From NCBI RefSeq assembly GCF_943734655.1, contig NC_071353.1, positions 27,850,001 to 27,914,000 of the forward strand: a stretch of 64,000 nt of DNA, written 5' to 3'. The position numbers and the translations under genes were made by a program. The DNA is from Sabethes cyaneus. Lineage: Eukaryota > Arthropoda > Insecta > Diptera > Culicidae. Below, piece by piece: positions 42,601 to 50,751 of the stretch. Each line of letters begins with the position of its first letter. Position 1 is the stretch's first letter. Under the pieces are notes generated by a model, which was not told where the DNA came from, did no database searches, and saw nothing but the letters and a program-made list of their open reading frames with translations.

Positions 42601-44378
42601 GGTTGCTTGTTTGTTTGTTTGTTTGGTTTTATGCTTTATGTAGAGCGCCTAACACTATGGGTATGAACATTAGTTACGAATGGTTTGCCGGTGGCACCAC
42701 CGACCGGGCAGGCAGATGAAGGGTTCCGGGCGGCGATGTGCTTGACTCTAAGTGCCGATGCAGTGTGTTTTTGTGCGGTTTGTGTGACGTGATAATGGTT
42801 AATTGAGTGTTGGAGTTGAATTACTGAGGCTCGAAATGTGTTGGATAGTAATAAAAACGAGTTGTTTCAAAATTTTTACATGGATCGTAGAAGAACTGTT
42901 TATTTAGCAGCTTATGTTAGGACGCAACAGAAGTGTCTTCATTATGTCTTATACTATTGAAATGAAAACCGAATTTGGATGTTCGGTTGTTTTACCGACT
43001 ATGTACAGTTAATCTTTTTTTTGCTGGTTATATGAACTCTGAGTGGAAATGTTAAGATATTTCGTTGTTTGCTACTTTTGTTCTGTGATCCTCACAAGTA
43101 CATGTGCGTCTCCATTAATAGCTAATAGCAAGTAATGTGATTAATACTAGTTGTAATTTATTTAGTTGATTAATGATGCAATAAACGAGATAAATTCACT
43201 GAGCGTTGGTAGAGAGCGCACTCTGTGGGAATTGAAAACCGAATGGAAAACTGGCACGCCAGGGGCAATCAATCAATCTCTGCAAGCCGATTTTCATTCG
43301 TTGAATGAAGGAAACGGAAAGCTTCCAAAGCAACAACCGGCCGATTCCAGTGAATCAGGAAAGTTCAAAAGCGGTCGGAAGATGCCCGCTGAAATTAGTT
43401 GAAAAACGACCCGACATAATCCAGAATGCCCTGGTTGCGATTATTTTGATTATTGGCCGGTGTACGGCGTTTATTCTTAGTTACCTGGGGGCTGATGCCC
43501 AGCATCTTCAGCGACGGAGGTACGTTGATTTGATCCGGAATGCGCACGTGTCCGAAGTCAACGGTGAATGCTTCACACCAAACGCCAAAATGGCCAATGT
43601 CGAACACGGTCAAATCTCCGGGCAAGGTTAGGACGATGGTCTTTTTGTCATACCGACGCAATGGTGTTTCCTTACCGTTTTCGTCCGGAATACGAATTCC
43701 CTGTGGACTAGGTTTCGGTCCGCGGCCAACCCAAAATTTAGCATCTACGAATTGATGGACGACATTTCGTACCTTAAATGACGGCTACGTCCTACTACAA
43801 AATTCTTACCTGGTGCTTCCCCATCGTAATTGAAGTTCGGAATCAGCAGCGTTTGAGCATCCACAATGACAATATTATCCGAACCCACATCATGAACCCC
43901 TTCTAGTTGCCCTATTTTGGTTGGCCTTGGAAAATCCAAATCGTTTCGAATCACCACGTCGCCAAAGTTGACACTAAAGTCATCGCACCAAATCGAGAAC
44001 CATCGGATATCCCGCAATGTTTTCCCCTCGGGAAGCGATAGTGTGATGTCCTCATTTCGATACTTTCTCAGGATGCCGGAACGTCCTCGCTCGTCTCGAA
44101 GTCGGTGGGCTCCTTTGTTGCTCGGTGCCCGGGTGTTGCCCACATAGAAGTAGGCCGCTACAGTTAAACGTTTACGATAGAATCCCAGCTTTGCTTTCTT
44201 TAGATGGATCAAACACACTTACCCGGACCTTCGCCATCGTAGTTGAAATTCTTCAAAAACAATGTTCGGGCATCGACCGCATAAACCGATCCAGATACAC
44301 CGTGATGCAACTGAGTTAGATCTCCTATCTTGGTTCCATAGTAACCCTGCAGGGCGTCAGCAACGGAGATGAGGCTGC
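29847..44378 (-). CDS. Skeletor: Skeletor / Knickkopf-3-like protein (5' end missing)
   Basis: Seven exons on the minus strand: 44378-44223, 44157-43810, 43744-43485, 33825-33726, 32939-32277, 32220-32027, 31970-29847. All junctions are GT-AG and every phase matches, giving 1281 codons including the stop. Domain order: DM13 (KIGDLTQLHHGVSGSVYAVD ... LPEGKTLRDIRWFSIWCDDF), a second DM13 (LTLPGDLTVFDIGHFGVWCE), DOMON (KLNCEVLLDDLAFEVRWAVA ... YMAFGISPDN ... SQCSGGRGSCPDTQI), cupredoxin-like (GHVGWGISWYINGLLIPEVN ... YYQCFTHRYLGWRINVLDSC), a long Pro/Met-rich tail, a basic RKKREA site and a C-terminal hydrophobic stretch that could be a membrane or GPI-anchor signal. This architecture defines the Knickkopf family. 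KNK protects cuticular chitin, and the long form is orthologous to Drosophila Skeletor, first studied as a spindle-matrix candidate. The first exon, with start codon and signal-peptide start, was not found. Confidence 0.9.
33726..33825 (-). CDS. Skeletor: Skeletor-like exon X (100 bp), start of DOMON
   Basis: An isolated 100-bp exon encodes SKLNCEVLLDDLAFEVRWAV and then AGESIVIQLVAKL. Acceptor is ...cacttcag, donor is gtaagt. Phase 0 in and phase 1 out match exon C and exon D exactly, giving ...ISPQ|SKLNCEV... and ...VAKL|EDGEYMAFG.... It lies 9.66 kb from the previous exon and 786 bp from the next. The overlapping plus-strand open frames at 33387-33879 are shadows. Confidence 0.9.
34395..34480. 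repeat. Diverged left end of the GGCCATT MITE family
   Basis: 'aggccattgaaaattattta', then 'cttttgactccacc' and 'ggtttgaaaatcggggg' follow the same order as the left end of 38751-39208. The right end is absent. Confidence 0.55.
34735..35964 (+). mobile_element. DD37E-type Tc1/mariner element with intact TIRs (1230 bp)
   Basis: The termini are inverted repeats beginning AAGGGTGTCCCACA, followed by 'gcatcacg' and 'aaaaaacgct.tagaaaa', similar over about 48 bp. TA duplications are at 34733-34734 and 35965-35966. The interior encodes a broken transposase. The length is normal for an autonomous copy, so this is a whole element that lost only its coding integrity. Confidence 0.88.
34880..35835 (+). 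pseudogene. DD37E transposase pseudogene
   Basis: The longest piece, 34988-35437, has an N-terminal helix-turn-helix-like part (KRCYETLSIDRKKKCGQNA, KHVGKKLNLSKSSVQRAKDR) and the first catalytic region CLIMDDKTYVKVNFWHHPG. After a frameshift near 35430, 35460-35835 reads LKECLQKRLLSLLKQHEGP, FGPDLASFHYSKDVLEWYEA with the second Asp, then LRPFEKYWAIMN with the third acidic Glu. A stop and a further shift lie near 35610-35690. This D...D(37)E spacing class is known from mosquito elements. The start and N-terminus are damaged. Confidence 0.8.
36130..36895 (+). pseudogene. Non-LTR retrotransposon endonuclease relic
   Basis: At 36330-36400 the frame reads DGICVYCQNVRDLRTKVDDL, the characteristic start of an APE endonuclease in Jockey-related elements. 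Degraded continuation includes SSRNSDK near 36480 and ICDDYNQ (for ICGDYNQ) near 36740. It has multiple stops. It is interrupted at about 36896 by RTE-B sequence, and the same or a similar element resumes at 37684. Confidence 0.6.
36899..37683 (+). pseudogene. RTE-B reverse-transcriptase fragment
   Basis: Near-identical to 26318-27058 plus 27331-27360 of RTE-B, without the LTR. Motifs: TLRIILEHINEFQNSLLLVF, ILSPLLFLIIMEEILVGAIG, GLPWNPLTMEQL and VLADDNVLLAQRRNDMQ, followed by LGSQTTPDG. It has several stops. It lies between two pieces of another non-LTR element, so it probably inserted there or arrived by rearrangement. Confidence 0.85.
37684..37945 (+). pseudogene. Non-LTR retrotransposon fragment before the RT
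   Basis: The frame 37691-37921 reads GIIPSSVILGG, then ESFELFADHFCSMFTTQSDA, which is typical of the linker just upstream of the RT palm in Jockey-type ORF2. It ends in a stop after LLNSY. Probably the continuation of the endonuclease relic at 36130-36895. Confidence 0.6.
38020..38290 (-). repeat. SINE-like repeat, diverged copy
   Basis: Shares 'gagggaatggtagaggaaag' and 'gttgaatgggagcc', then 'ttataaccagattcg', in the same order as the better copies at 41291 and 63751. Substantially diverged. Confidence 0.45.
38310..38750. repeat. GTGAATA/GTGAGTA minisatellite, left part
   Basis: The first 140 bp consist of 18-20-bp units of the type 'ttccagtgagttgcggat'. From about 38455 it changes into 7-bp units GTGAATA and GTGAGTA. 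The same array continues at 39209 after a MITE. Confidence 0.9.
38751..39208. mobile_element. MITE (458 bp, GGCCATT termini) inserted in the minisatellite
   Basis: Terminal inverted repeats: left 'ggccattgcaaat.atatttaaagtttttgtc', right the complement of 'ggccattacaaat.atttataaagtttttgtc'. Each is followed by a C-run on its strand. The 9-bp string TAATGAATA occurs directly on both sides (38742-38750, 39209-39217). An 8-9-bp TSD would fit hAT or Mutator-like elements, but the host array contains such strings anyway. No ORF. Partial copies at 5150-5240 and 34395-34480. Confidence 0.75.
39209..40350. repeat. GTGAATA/GTGAGTA minisatellite, right part
   Basis: About 1.1 kb of 7-bp units GTGAATA, GTGAGTA and GTGAACA, degrading after about 39960 into looser 'gtgag.ag' and 'agaagtgag' sequence. 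Minus-strand frames rich in His-Tyr-Ser-Leu are repeat artefacts. Confidence 0.92.
40351..41290. other. No gene recognised; one inverted motif pair
   Basis: Sequence at 40431-40465 ('caatccccgacgaaccgaca' then 'tgacat') is matched in inverted orientation at 40885-40920 ('tgtcatgtcagttcgtcag', 'acaattgcgggg'). This suggests an inverted-repeat element of about 500 bp. A related string occurs at 19049-19068. The rest is unremarkable. Confidence 0.4.
41291..41600 (-). repeat. tRNA-type SINE-like repeat, copy 2
   Basis: Collinear with 63751-64000: 'gaaacgatg.ttctacaatt', 'ggacggta.gggaaagtaa', a G-run, 'gtgactcctatct.ttgtcc', 'aatgctggaaggtgcatggg', 'cagagattataaccggattt'. On the minus strand the last part gives GGTTCAAATCC, a good RNA polymerase III B box, near the putative head. 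An A box could not be assigned confidently. Confidence 0.65.
41601..43484. other. Intronic DNA, no gene recognised
   Basis: Part of the large Skeletor-like intron. A 153-codon plus-strand frame at 41557-42018 has no recognisable domain. I do not call it a gene. Nothing else is supportable. Confidence 0.4.
43485..44378 (-). CDS. Skeletor: Skeletor-like exons A-C: two DM13 domains
   Basis: Exon A 44378-44223 (acceptor ggttcattacag; starts with two bases of a split codon), exon B 44157-43810, exon C 43744-43485 (ends in phase 0 at ...ISPQ, donor gtaact). The introns of 65 bp each are typical of compact insect genes. Reading past the exon C donor gives a stop at 43395, so an unspliced transcript would end shortly after the second DM13. 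An alternative short isoform is possible but not shown. Confidence 0.88.
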
Positions 44379-46090
44379 CTGTAATGAACCAAAATTACAA
44401 ACCATTAACACGCAAACCAGCATTCGAAAAGCATTGGGCGGCACGGAAGAAAGTGAAAACCGCCTCACTTGGGTATTTCGGGCAGAACATTCATACAACT
44501 GTCGATTTCGAAAGCACAACAGCCTGCTCGCTCCACCGAAATGAAGCCTTCCGTTCCGTTCCGGTAGTAGTTATTGTCGAAAAAAGCGAATTAATTTACG
44601 CCCGAACCAGATTTGGTTTTCACTTTTCCGTGCTACTCTCACATATGTGGCGCTATACGAACGGCAGAAACTCGCACAGTAAACATGCTAATAAAATAAT
44701 CGGGTTAACGACTCTCCGGTTGGAATAATGTCAGCTTAGGCCGACTGTAAACAAAGCGCGTTCAACTGTCAGTTTCGTATGGGGGCCCAGCCACTGGAGC
44801 GCGACTTCCCTTTCATTTCATAGCTCGCGTATAGGCTGATTATTATGGTGCGGCAAACGAAGCAGATGACAACCAGTCCTACGGCGATCGAAGGAGCAAA
44901 CCGAACAGACAAGTTCCCAAGTCAATTAGAGAAGCTAGTTGATTCGATGACAGACTCGTCGACTTTCGCTAGCTCGGTGAAGCAACCAACCAACCAACGA
45001 ACAGCCCCTCGTTTCCTATCAGACTTTTATTTTCCTTTTTTTCCGGTGGCGCCCACTCTAGCGGAAAAGCAAACGCTGAAGATAGAGTCAATCACCAGAC
45101 AGGCAGATAGGCAGGCCGAAGAATCGTGAGAAACTGCCCAAGAAACACGATAAATCCATTTCGGAAAGCCTCCATCATCGGGGGTCGTCCAGTCGAACGT
45201 TCCGAATTGATTTTACGCAGAACGAGATAGAGAAAAGGAAAACAAAACAATGCAACGAACAAACGAAGGAAGTGGCCAAGCGGCCAGCAGCCAGGTTGCC
45301 TAATCGAACCGTTAATCGGTTTTGATTGCGGCCAGTGATTGATTGGGCGAGAGTCTCTCGTTAACTGCTTGGTTGGATTGCGCTAATTGAATAAAGTGAA
45401 TTTAAATTGATCGCAAATTGGCAAATAAGTACACATAGTTGCAGGGAAAATATCGCTAGCTATACCGGGAGACTGCATTGGTTGTTCTAAAAACACCTGC
45501 TGCTAGCAATGGATTGGCTGACGTATGATGTTATCAATTATACAAAAATTATAGTCTGAGAGAATTCAGTGCGTGCGCTTTTATGAAAATAATGTCATAT
45601 TAATAACCTGATAAGTATGCAATGCTATTTACTATGCAAATTACAATTGCTTAACGATGCAGTAACATGTTATATTTTCTTTCTTTTAATCGACTACACG
45701 TCACTTAACTTTTCTTTTTCGGGAAAAGTAAATGGTTCATGTGAAAAATGAAAAATTGGATGAACTAAAAATTTTGATCCCAGCCTAAAAATATTTGTTA
45801 AGCAAAGGTGAGAGTCGAACTCACGGTGGAATGTGTTAGTTTAAGAAATTACACCCCTAGACCGTCTGATATCTTGTAGTCTAACATCAAGTTTTGTTGC
45901 GCTCATCCAACTTTACCGTTCTCCATCCATTTACCCTATCCCATATACTGCCGCACGTTGCCGCTGACAAGACATTCTCATCTCATACACTAACTTTATT
46001 TTAAGTGGAACTAGTGGCATTTATTTTCCTTTTAACGGGAAACTAGCAGTCATCAACATTTCGTCGGAGTTTTTGGGCCCAAAAGCGGAG
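44379..46090. other. Upstream of the Skeletor-like exons, first exon not identified
   Basis: At least one more 5' exon must lie upstream on the minus strand, because exon A begins in the middle of a codon and lacks a start. No convincing signal-peptide exon with a compatible donor was found here. Open frames are short and lack domains. Confidence 0.4.
45801..45880 (-). ncRNA. tRNA-like remnant
   Basis: On the minus strand a perfect T-arm (GTGAG, TTCGACT loop, CTCAC) is followed by a 7-nt 'ctttgct'. Upstream is a D-arm-like 'gacggtctaggggtg'. I could not pair an acceptor stem or a proper 7-nt anticodon loop. It is more likely a degenerate tRNA or SINE head than a working gene. Confidence 0.3.
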
Positions 46091-46099
46091 TTCTGTTTA

Positions 46100-46924
46100 T
46101 AGAAATGTATTCACTGCATTTTTCTAGCCAATCTGAACACAGTGAATATATTTTCACGTGGTTCTACGTGGCTCTACGTGGTCTGCCGCTAATCGGGGTT
46201 GCAAACATACAAATTGAACTGGAGAGAATTGGACTACCCAAGCTGCACAATCCTTGCATTTCCTCCATATTTATGACTGAAATCAGTCATGAGTCGGCTG
46301 CCCCAACTGCTTGTAACAACTGTGTTAGTAGGGTAAAACCGCAGGGTATCTACTCGATGAATTGTCGGTCTAAAGCCAAGAACAACTCTCGGGATCAGTT
46401 GCGACTGATCCACTTCGTAAAGGGCACCACCATCATCGGTGCTCTATGTAACATCCTTTTCGAGACTAGTTCCGAATAATCATACAGTGGGAGCCCTACC
46501 GCGCGCAGCATCGTGTTGTGACCCAGTGAAGCTGCCCTAAGCGATCGGAGTTCAAACGGATTCGACAACAAATATCAGCAAACAACCAGGCTGGCCGCAA
46601 GGGCACAGTTCGCCGACTTCTGGTCATCACTGATATCGAGTATCCCACTCTTCAGCCTCGTCGGCAGGACCCAAACCTGCATCGGCTCCCTCTCACCTAG
46701 CAACTAATCGCCGCTACGAATTCCACAGCTTATTGAACGGCCTCCAAGTGCCGTTCAACCGAGCATCACCTCGCTTCTGCAGCTATCCTACCAGATCTAG
46801 GTTTTACCTCCGCATCTGGTCTGTCGTATGCTGGATTCGCCTCCGGTACGCCCGCCGGTGTCCCTCTTACGGCGGAAGAACTCATTCATATCATGTCGGA
46901 AGCAATCGCCATTAAGCGTTCTTG
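46100..46924 (+). pseudogene. Jockey-type ORF1 (gag-like) relic
   Basis: Piece 46105-46479 includes LPLIGVANIQIELERIGLPK and LRLIHFVKGTTIIGALCNIL, the region before the Cys/His knuckles in Jockey ORF1. Degraded text follows, ending 46870-46924 with EELIHIMSEAIAIKRSC in one frame, typical of the ORF1 C-terminus. The zinc-knuckle part is missing or unrecognisable. It is interrupted at 46926 by a mariner element. Confidence 0.65.
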
Positions 46925-46926
46925 TA

Positions 46927-48233
46927 CAGGGTGTTCAATAAGTTCGAATACAACATTTCATCGTGTGTAAGTGCGCATCATGTGCATTCTGTGTATTGGT
47001 ATTGGTGTCAGCTTTTGCCTTATATAGAGGCTAACCGACGCGTAAGGTGTCGACTTGATGGTATTTGTTATTTGTTTACCACGTGCGATGAAGGAGTGCC
47101 GCAACGTCGTAGTAAAGTTATTTGCGAGAGGTGAGCGACCCGGCGATATATTTCGGCGGTTGAAATCCCACGGGGTGAAGTGGAAATTCATCTGTAACAG
47201 CATCCGTCGGTACCGGGAGACGGGTTCGGTCAAGGACCGTGCCAGATCCGGGTAGCCGCGTTCGGCGAGGCCGCCAGCAGCCATCAAAGTGGCGACGGAG
47301 CGGGTTCGTCGAAAAATGAACCACTGGATGCGGAAGACTGCTGTTGACCTGGATGTGTCGATCGGGACTGCCCACACCATCATGGCGAAGGACCTGGGCT
47401 GCAAGCCGTACAAGAAATGCAAGGTTCACGAGATAACAGAGGCTACAAAGAAGAAGAGGCTGCCAGACCAAAACTAATACTTTCGCGGCACGCTGGTCAG
47501 GAGTTCGTGTTTTCTGATGAGAAACTCTTCATCTTGCAACAGCCGCACAATGTCCAAAATAATAGGGTGTGGGCGGACGTTGGCCAGCATCCCCCCGTCC
47601 TACATTAACATCTCGCGGTTCCAGAGCTCCGCGTTGGTGATGGTTTGGGGGGCCGTATCCAAGCGTGGGAAGCTTCCACTGGTGTTTATCGAGAAAAACG
47701 TGAAAATCAACGTACTATATAACCGTACTATAAGACCGAGGTCCTGGAGAAGGTTGTGGCCCCGGCACTTCATGATCTTCACGGGAAAGATGATTACGTC
47801 TTTCAACAGGACGGTGCACCGGCCCACACGGCGAATATCGTCCAAGCGCGGTGTCGGGAGAATTTGACGGATTTTTTCGATAAGACATTGTGGCCTCCCA
47901 GCTCTCCGGATCTTCATCCCCTGGACTTTTATGCATGGTCGCCCATGTTGACCAAGCAGAGCGAACATAAAGTGAGCACTATGGACCAATTTAAGAAGCT
48001 CATTTCCAAGATCTGGGACGAGATGCCCATGGACCAGGTGCGTGCCACGTGTGATTCTTTTGAGAAACGTCTCCAGCTCGTCATAAAGCACAAAGGGGGG
48101 TGCTTCCACCAAATATGTCGTAAAGATTTTCAATAAACACTGCTCCAATAAAAATTGACTCAGAAAAGAATATCTTGTATTTTCATTTTTTAAACACATT
48201 TTTGAAGTGCATTCGAACTTTTTGAACACCCTG
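46927..48233 (+). mobile_element. DD37D-type mariner element with intact TIRs (1307 bp)
   Basis: The ends are inverted repeats CAGGGTGTTCAATAAGTTCG (left) and the complement of CAGGGTGTTCAAAAAGTTCG (right). TA is on both sides (46925-46926, 48234-48235). It carries one broken transposase gene. It sits between ORF1 and ORF2 of a Jockey element. Confidence 0.9.
47040..48136 (+). pseudogene. Mariner transposase pseudogene (DD37D)
   Basis: Pieces: 47055-47255 (MKECRNVVVKLFARGERPGD, IRRYRETGSVKDRARSG), a stop, 47289-47477 (IGTAHTIMAKDLGCKPYKKC), a frameshift, about 47505-47700 (FVFSDEKLF with the first Asp, MVWGAVSKRGKLPLVFIE), a frameshift, 47756-48136 (DDYVFQQDGAPAHTA with the second Asp, SSPDLHPLDFYAW with the third). 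Between the second Asp and the acidic residue of PLDF there are 37 residues, and that residue is Asp, so the triad is DD37D. The C-terminus is complete. At least one stop and three frameshifts make it inactive. Confidence 0.85.
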
Positions 48234-48235
48234 TA

Positions 48236-48935
48236 AAACGTTAACTGAGCAGCACCAAACTTTAATCTCCACCGTCAGCAAATATGGACCATGAAGAACG
48301 CCTGCTTTCTAAGGAGCAAACATATTCAACTGCTCGACTTTCTCAACGTGAAGAAGATCGACATCGCCGTCATCACAAAAACTCACCACCAACCTGTTCG
48401 CTTTTCGACTTTTGTGACTCGATCGAACAAGTGCAGGGGTGTAGTTGTTGCTGTGAGGCGCAACGTAAAACCTCGCCTATCGTCTACTACCTGAAAAGTG
48501 AAAATTCTCGAGGCCATAGGGGTCAATGGTTCAATCAACATAATAGTTTTCGACTGTCCCAAACAAATCAGGGCCCGAGACGATACTGCCGTTTATTTAC
48601 GATCCGATTTAAGCGAACAAACTCGGTGGCGCGCGGAAGAAGAACACCATTACTGATGACCTCAACGCTAGGCATGAAGTGTGGAGCAACCGAAGGACAG
48701 ATCAGAATGGGACCATTTAGGCGGAAGATTTTGAGGTTGGCCACTACCACATCTTAGCGCCGAACAGACCTAGTAGAATGTCCAGATCGGAAATCCACTC
48801 TATTCGGAACCACTTTATTACGATCTTCGCAGTACCAGCGGTTTTCGATGAACTCCCTGTGATACTGATGCTTGTTTCTCTTTGGACGATTTTGGGCCTT
48901 GTTTCGTATGGCAATAAATCTCCCAATACTAAAGC
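48236..48935 (+). pseudogene. Jockey-type ORF2 endonuclease relic
   Basis: From about 48284 the text reads NACFLRSKHIQLLDFLNVKK, then IDIAVITKTHHQPV, RGVVVAVRRNVKPRL, SDLSEQTRWRAEEEHHY and KDRSEWDHLGGRF across several frames. This is the APE endonuclease order of Jockey ORF2. It follows ORF1 directly once the mariner element is ignored. Stops and shifts are frequent. Confidence 0.7.
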
Positions 48936-50030
48936 ATAACATCAGACGATGGTTGGCTAAGAATTAAACTTTATTTACAGATAAACAATTTATGTAACTG
49001 GATCGGTTGATTATATAGGAGACTAAATTAGCCGATGTTCATCATCATCGGGTGCTGTATCGGTGTGGGATAGATCGACCGATGATCGTCATTATCGGGT
49101 ACATGGTCCATCGGAGATGATCAGGAATTGCTGTGTGTATGGTTGGTTACGAAGATGCTGATTGAGTGCAGGTTGTAGATCACGGCGAACGGTTGAGTCC
49201 GCCACACCTCTGCCGATCCGGTGGTATCCAAAGGCTGTTCGAAATCGAAGTTGGCGTATCGTATTGTCGTATCGACACCAACATCGATTTCGAACCAATA
49301 AATCGAGCGAGATGTCAACCATGTCCACTCACACGTGAAAGAGTATGCGAAATATAGCATTCAACGCTTACGCCGCACACGCAAGCATAAAAGAAACAAC
49401 CGCCGGTGCTATGTGTAGACATTCTGCTACCCACACACTCACGCACGCACATACTCACATCGTCTTCCTGCATAGCTTATTCTCGACTCAAAAAACTCGT
49501 GGGGAATCAATTGCTCGTGGCGCACTTGGATACAAATTTTGCATTACTTTTTTTTCTTCTTCATCATCTTCGCCCTCGATTCTACTCACGGGCGGGAGTG
49601 CGAGCCGTCGTGAGTAATCGGTAACAGCAGATCGGACCGCAACGACGAACGCCGAGCGACGACTGTAGCTGTTAGCTAAACACACAGTCGCAAAAACTCA
49701 TTGCAGTGCATGAAAAAATAAGAGCTGGAGTTTTAAAGGGATGCCGGCGTGTTCGTTAGAATGAATACGCGTGTGTGAGAAAATTAGACCACACGAGTGT
49801 GGCCCGGGCAACACTGTTTCGAACAGCCTCTGGATACACTGGATGTGATCGACCAGGTGCCAGAATCCCTCCAACGGGCGATTGCCGTTGCCCGGGCAAG
49901 TGCGGTCTCAGTTCAACAACACTAGCATCTGAAGAGGTTGTGCAATGTATACTGGCCCCGATACCAGCATGCTGGTGACCGGCAGAAAAAATGTATGACA
50001 ACCCGTCTTTTTAGGGTTATCCTGGAGCGA
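48936..50030. other. Insertion splitting the Jockey ORF2
   Basis: About 1.1 kb of sequence unlike Jockey separates the endonuclease from the RT piece. It includes a copy of the dispersed 500-bp repeat (49330-49818). 48940-49330 and 49820-50030 hold no feature I can name. Confidence 0.45.
49330..49818. repeat. Dispersed repeat family (about 500 bp), copy 2
   Basis: Matches 11255-11775 in the same orientation, with blocks such as 'gtagacattctgctac', 'ttgcattacttttttttctt', 'gactgtagctgttagcta', 'ttgcagtgcatgaa' and 'tgtgtgagaaaattagacca'. Flanks differ, so the shared segment is about 490-520 bp. Confidence 0.7.
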
Positions 50031-50034
50031 ATTC

Positions 50035-50690
50035 TAGAACTAAGAAACGAGAAATTTCAATAGAATCTTCAACAAATTCCACCGCATTCAGAACCATTCT
50101 GGACCATGATCAAAGCTTATCCCTCCTCTTGCCTCGTCTGAGGGCTCAGGCAATGCAATTTTACTGATCACTTCAGCTGAAAAAGTGGACGCGCTAAGTC
50201 AGCAGTTTTCCATGTCTCACAATTTGGAACAGAATATTGTCAACCCAGCCCGGAGTGAGTATTTCGAGTTGCCAAGAAGGTTCGCGGGGTTCTAAAGACA
50301 ACGTGTCTAAAGACATGATGGTTCCCGGTTTCGATTCCACATCGAGCTTAAGCACTTGAGCTACGGTTTATTTAATCTTGTAGCAAACCTGTTCAACAGA
50401 TGCTGGGAGCTTTGTTATTTCCCTTCAGTGCTGAAACCGGGCAAAGATCCTACTGTTCCCAAGAGCTATCGACCCATCAGCTTACGCTTTACCCTCTGCA
50501 AGCTGTTTCAGAAGTCAATCCAAAATCGGATCCTTCGTTCGCTAAAGAGAATGGTATCTTCCTGGAGGAAAAGTTTGGGTTCCGCAAAAAAAGATCCACC
50601 AGCCACGAACTTCTTCGAGTTACCAACATAATCCAGCGAAAAAAAGTCGGTACCAAAATGAACAGCCATGGCCCTCTAGGATATCGAAAA
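50035..50690 (+). pseudogene. Jockey-type reverse-transcriptase relic
   Basis: Begins with ORF2 linker text (PFWTMIKAYP) and continues to the RT N-terminus: FNLVANLFNRCWELCYFPSV, LKPGKDPTVPKSYRPISL, LCKLFQKSIQNRILRS, then in a shifted frame KENGIFLEEKFGFRKKRSTS and LLRVTNIIQRKK. The catalytic palm is missing. It is most simply the downstream part of the element whose ORF1 and endonuclease lie at 46100-48935. Confidence 0.8.
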
Positions 50691-50751
50691 GTGCTTGAAA
50701 ATTTGCTTGCAAAAAAAAATCTACAGCTCTATCAGTCGAACTCTAACCGTG

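Larger units (their letters stand above)
33826..43484 (-). other. 9.7-kb Skeletor-like intron filled with transposons
   Basis: Runs from the exon C donor (gtaact) to the exon X acceptor (cacttcag). It contains a DD37E mariner, two kinds of non-LTR relic, SINE-like copies, and a minisatellite interrupted by a MITE, each listed separately. Between them, 34000-34390, 34485-34730 and 35970-36125 show nothing recognisable. Confidence 0.8.

Noticed and set aside
43395..43484. Continuation of Skeletor exon C to a stop at 43395 as the normal protein end
   Set aside because: The gtaact donor joins in phase to exon X and rebuilds the family sequence; read-through is kept only as a possible minor isoform.
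44325..44519. Minus-strand frame MLVCVLMVCNFGSLQAASSP as a Skeletor signal peptide
   Set aside because: It reads through the exon A acceptor in a different frame from the DM13 coding frame, so it cannot be continuous with it.
47118..47471. Minus-strand frame beginning with a signal-peptide-like hydrophobic run
   Set aside because: Lies antisense within the mariner transposase; no compatible donor joining to Skeletor exon A.
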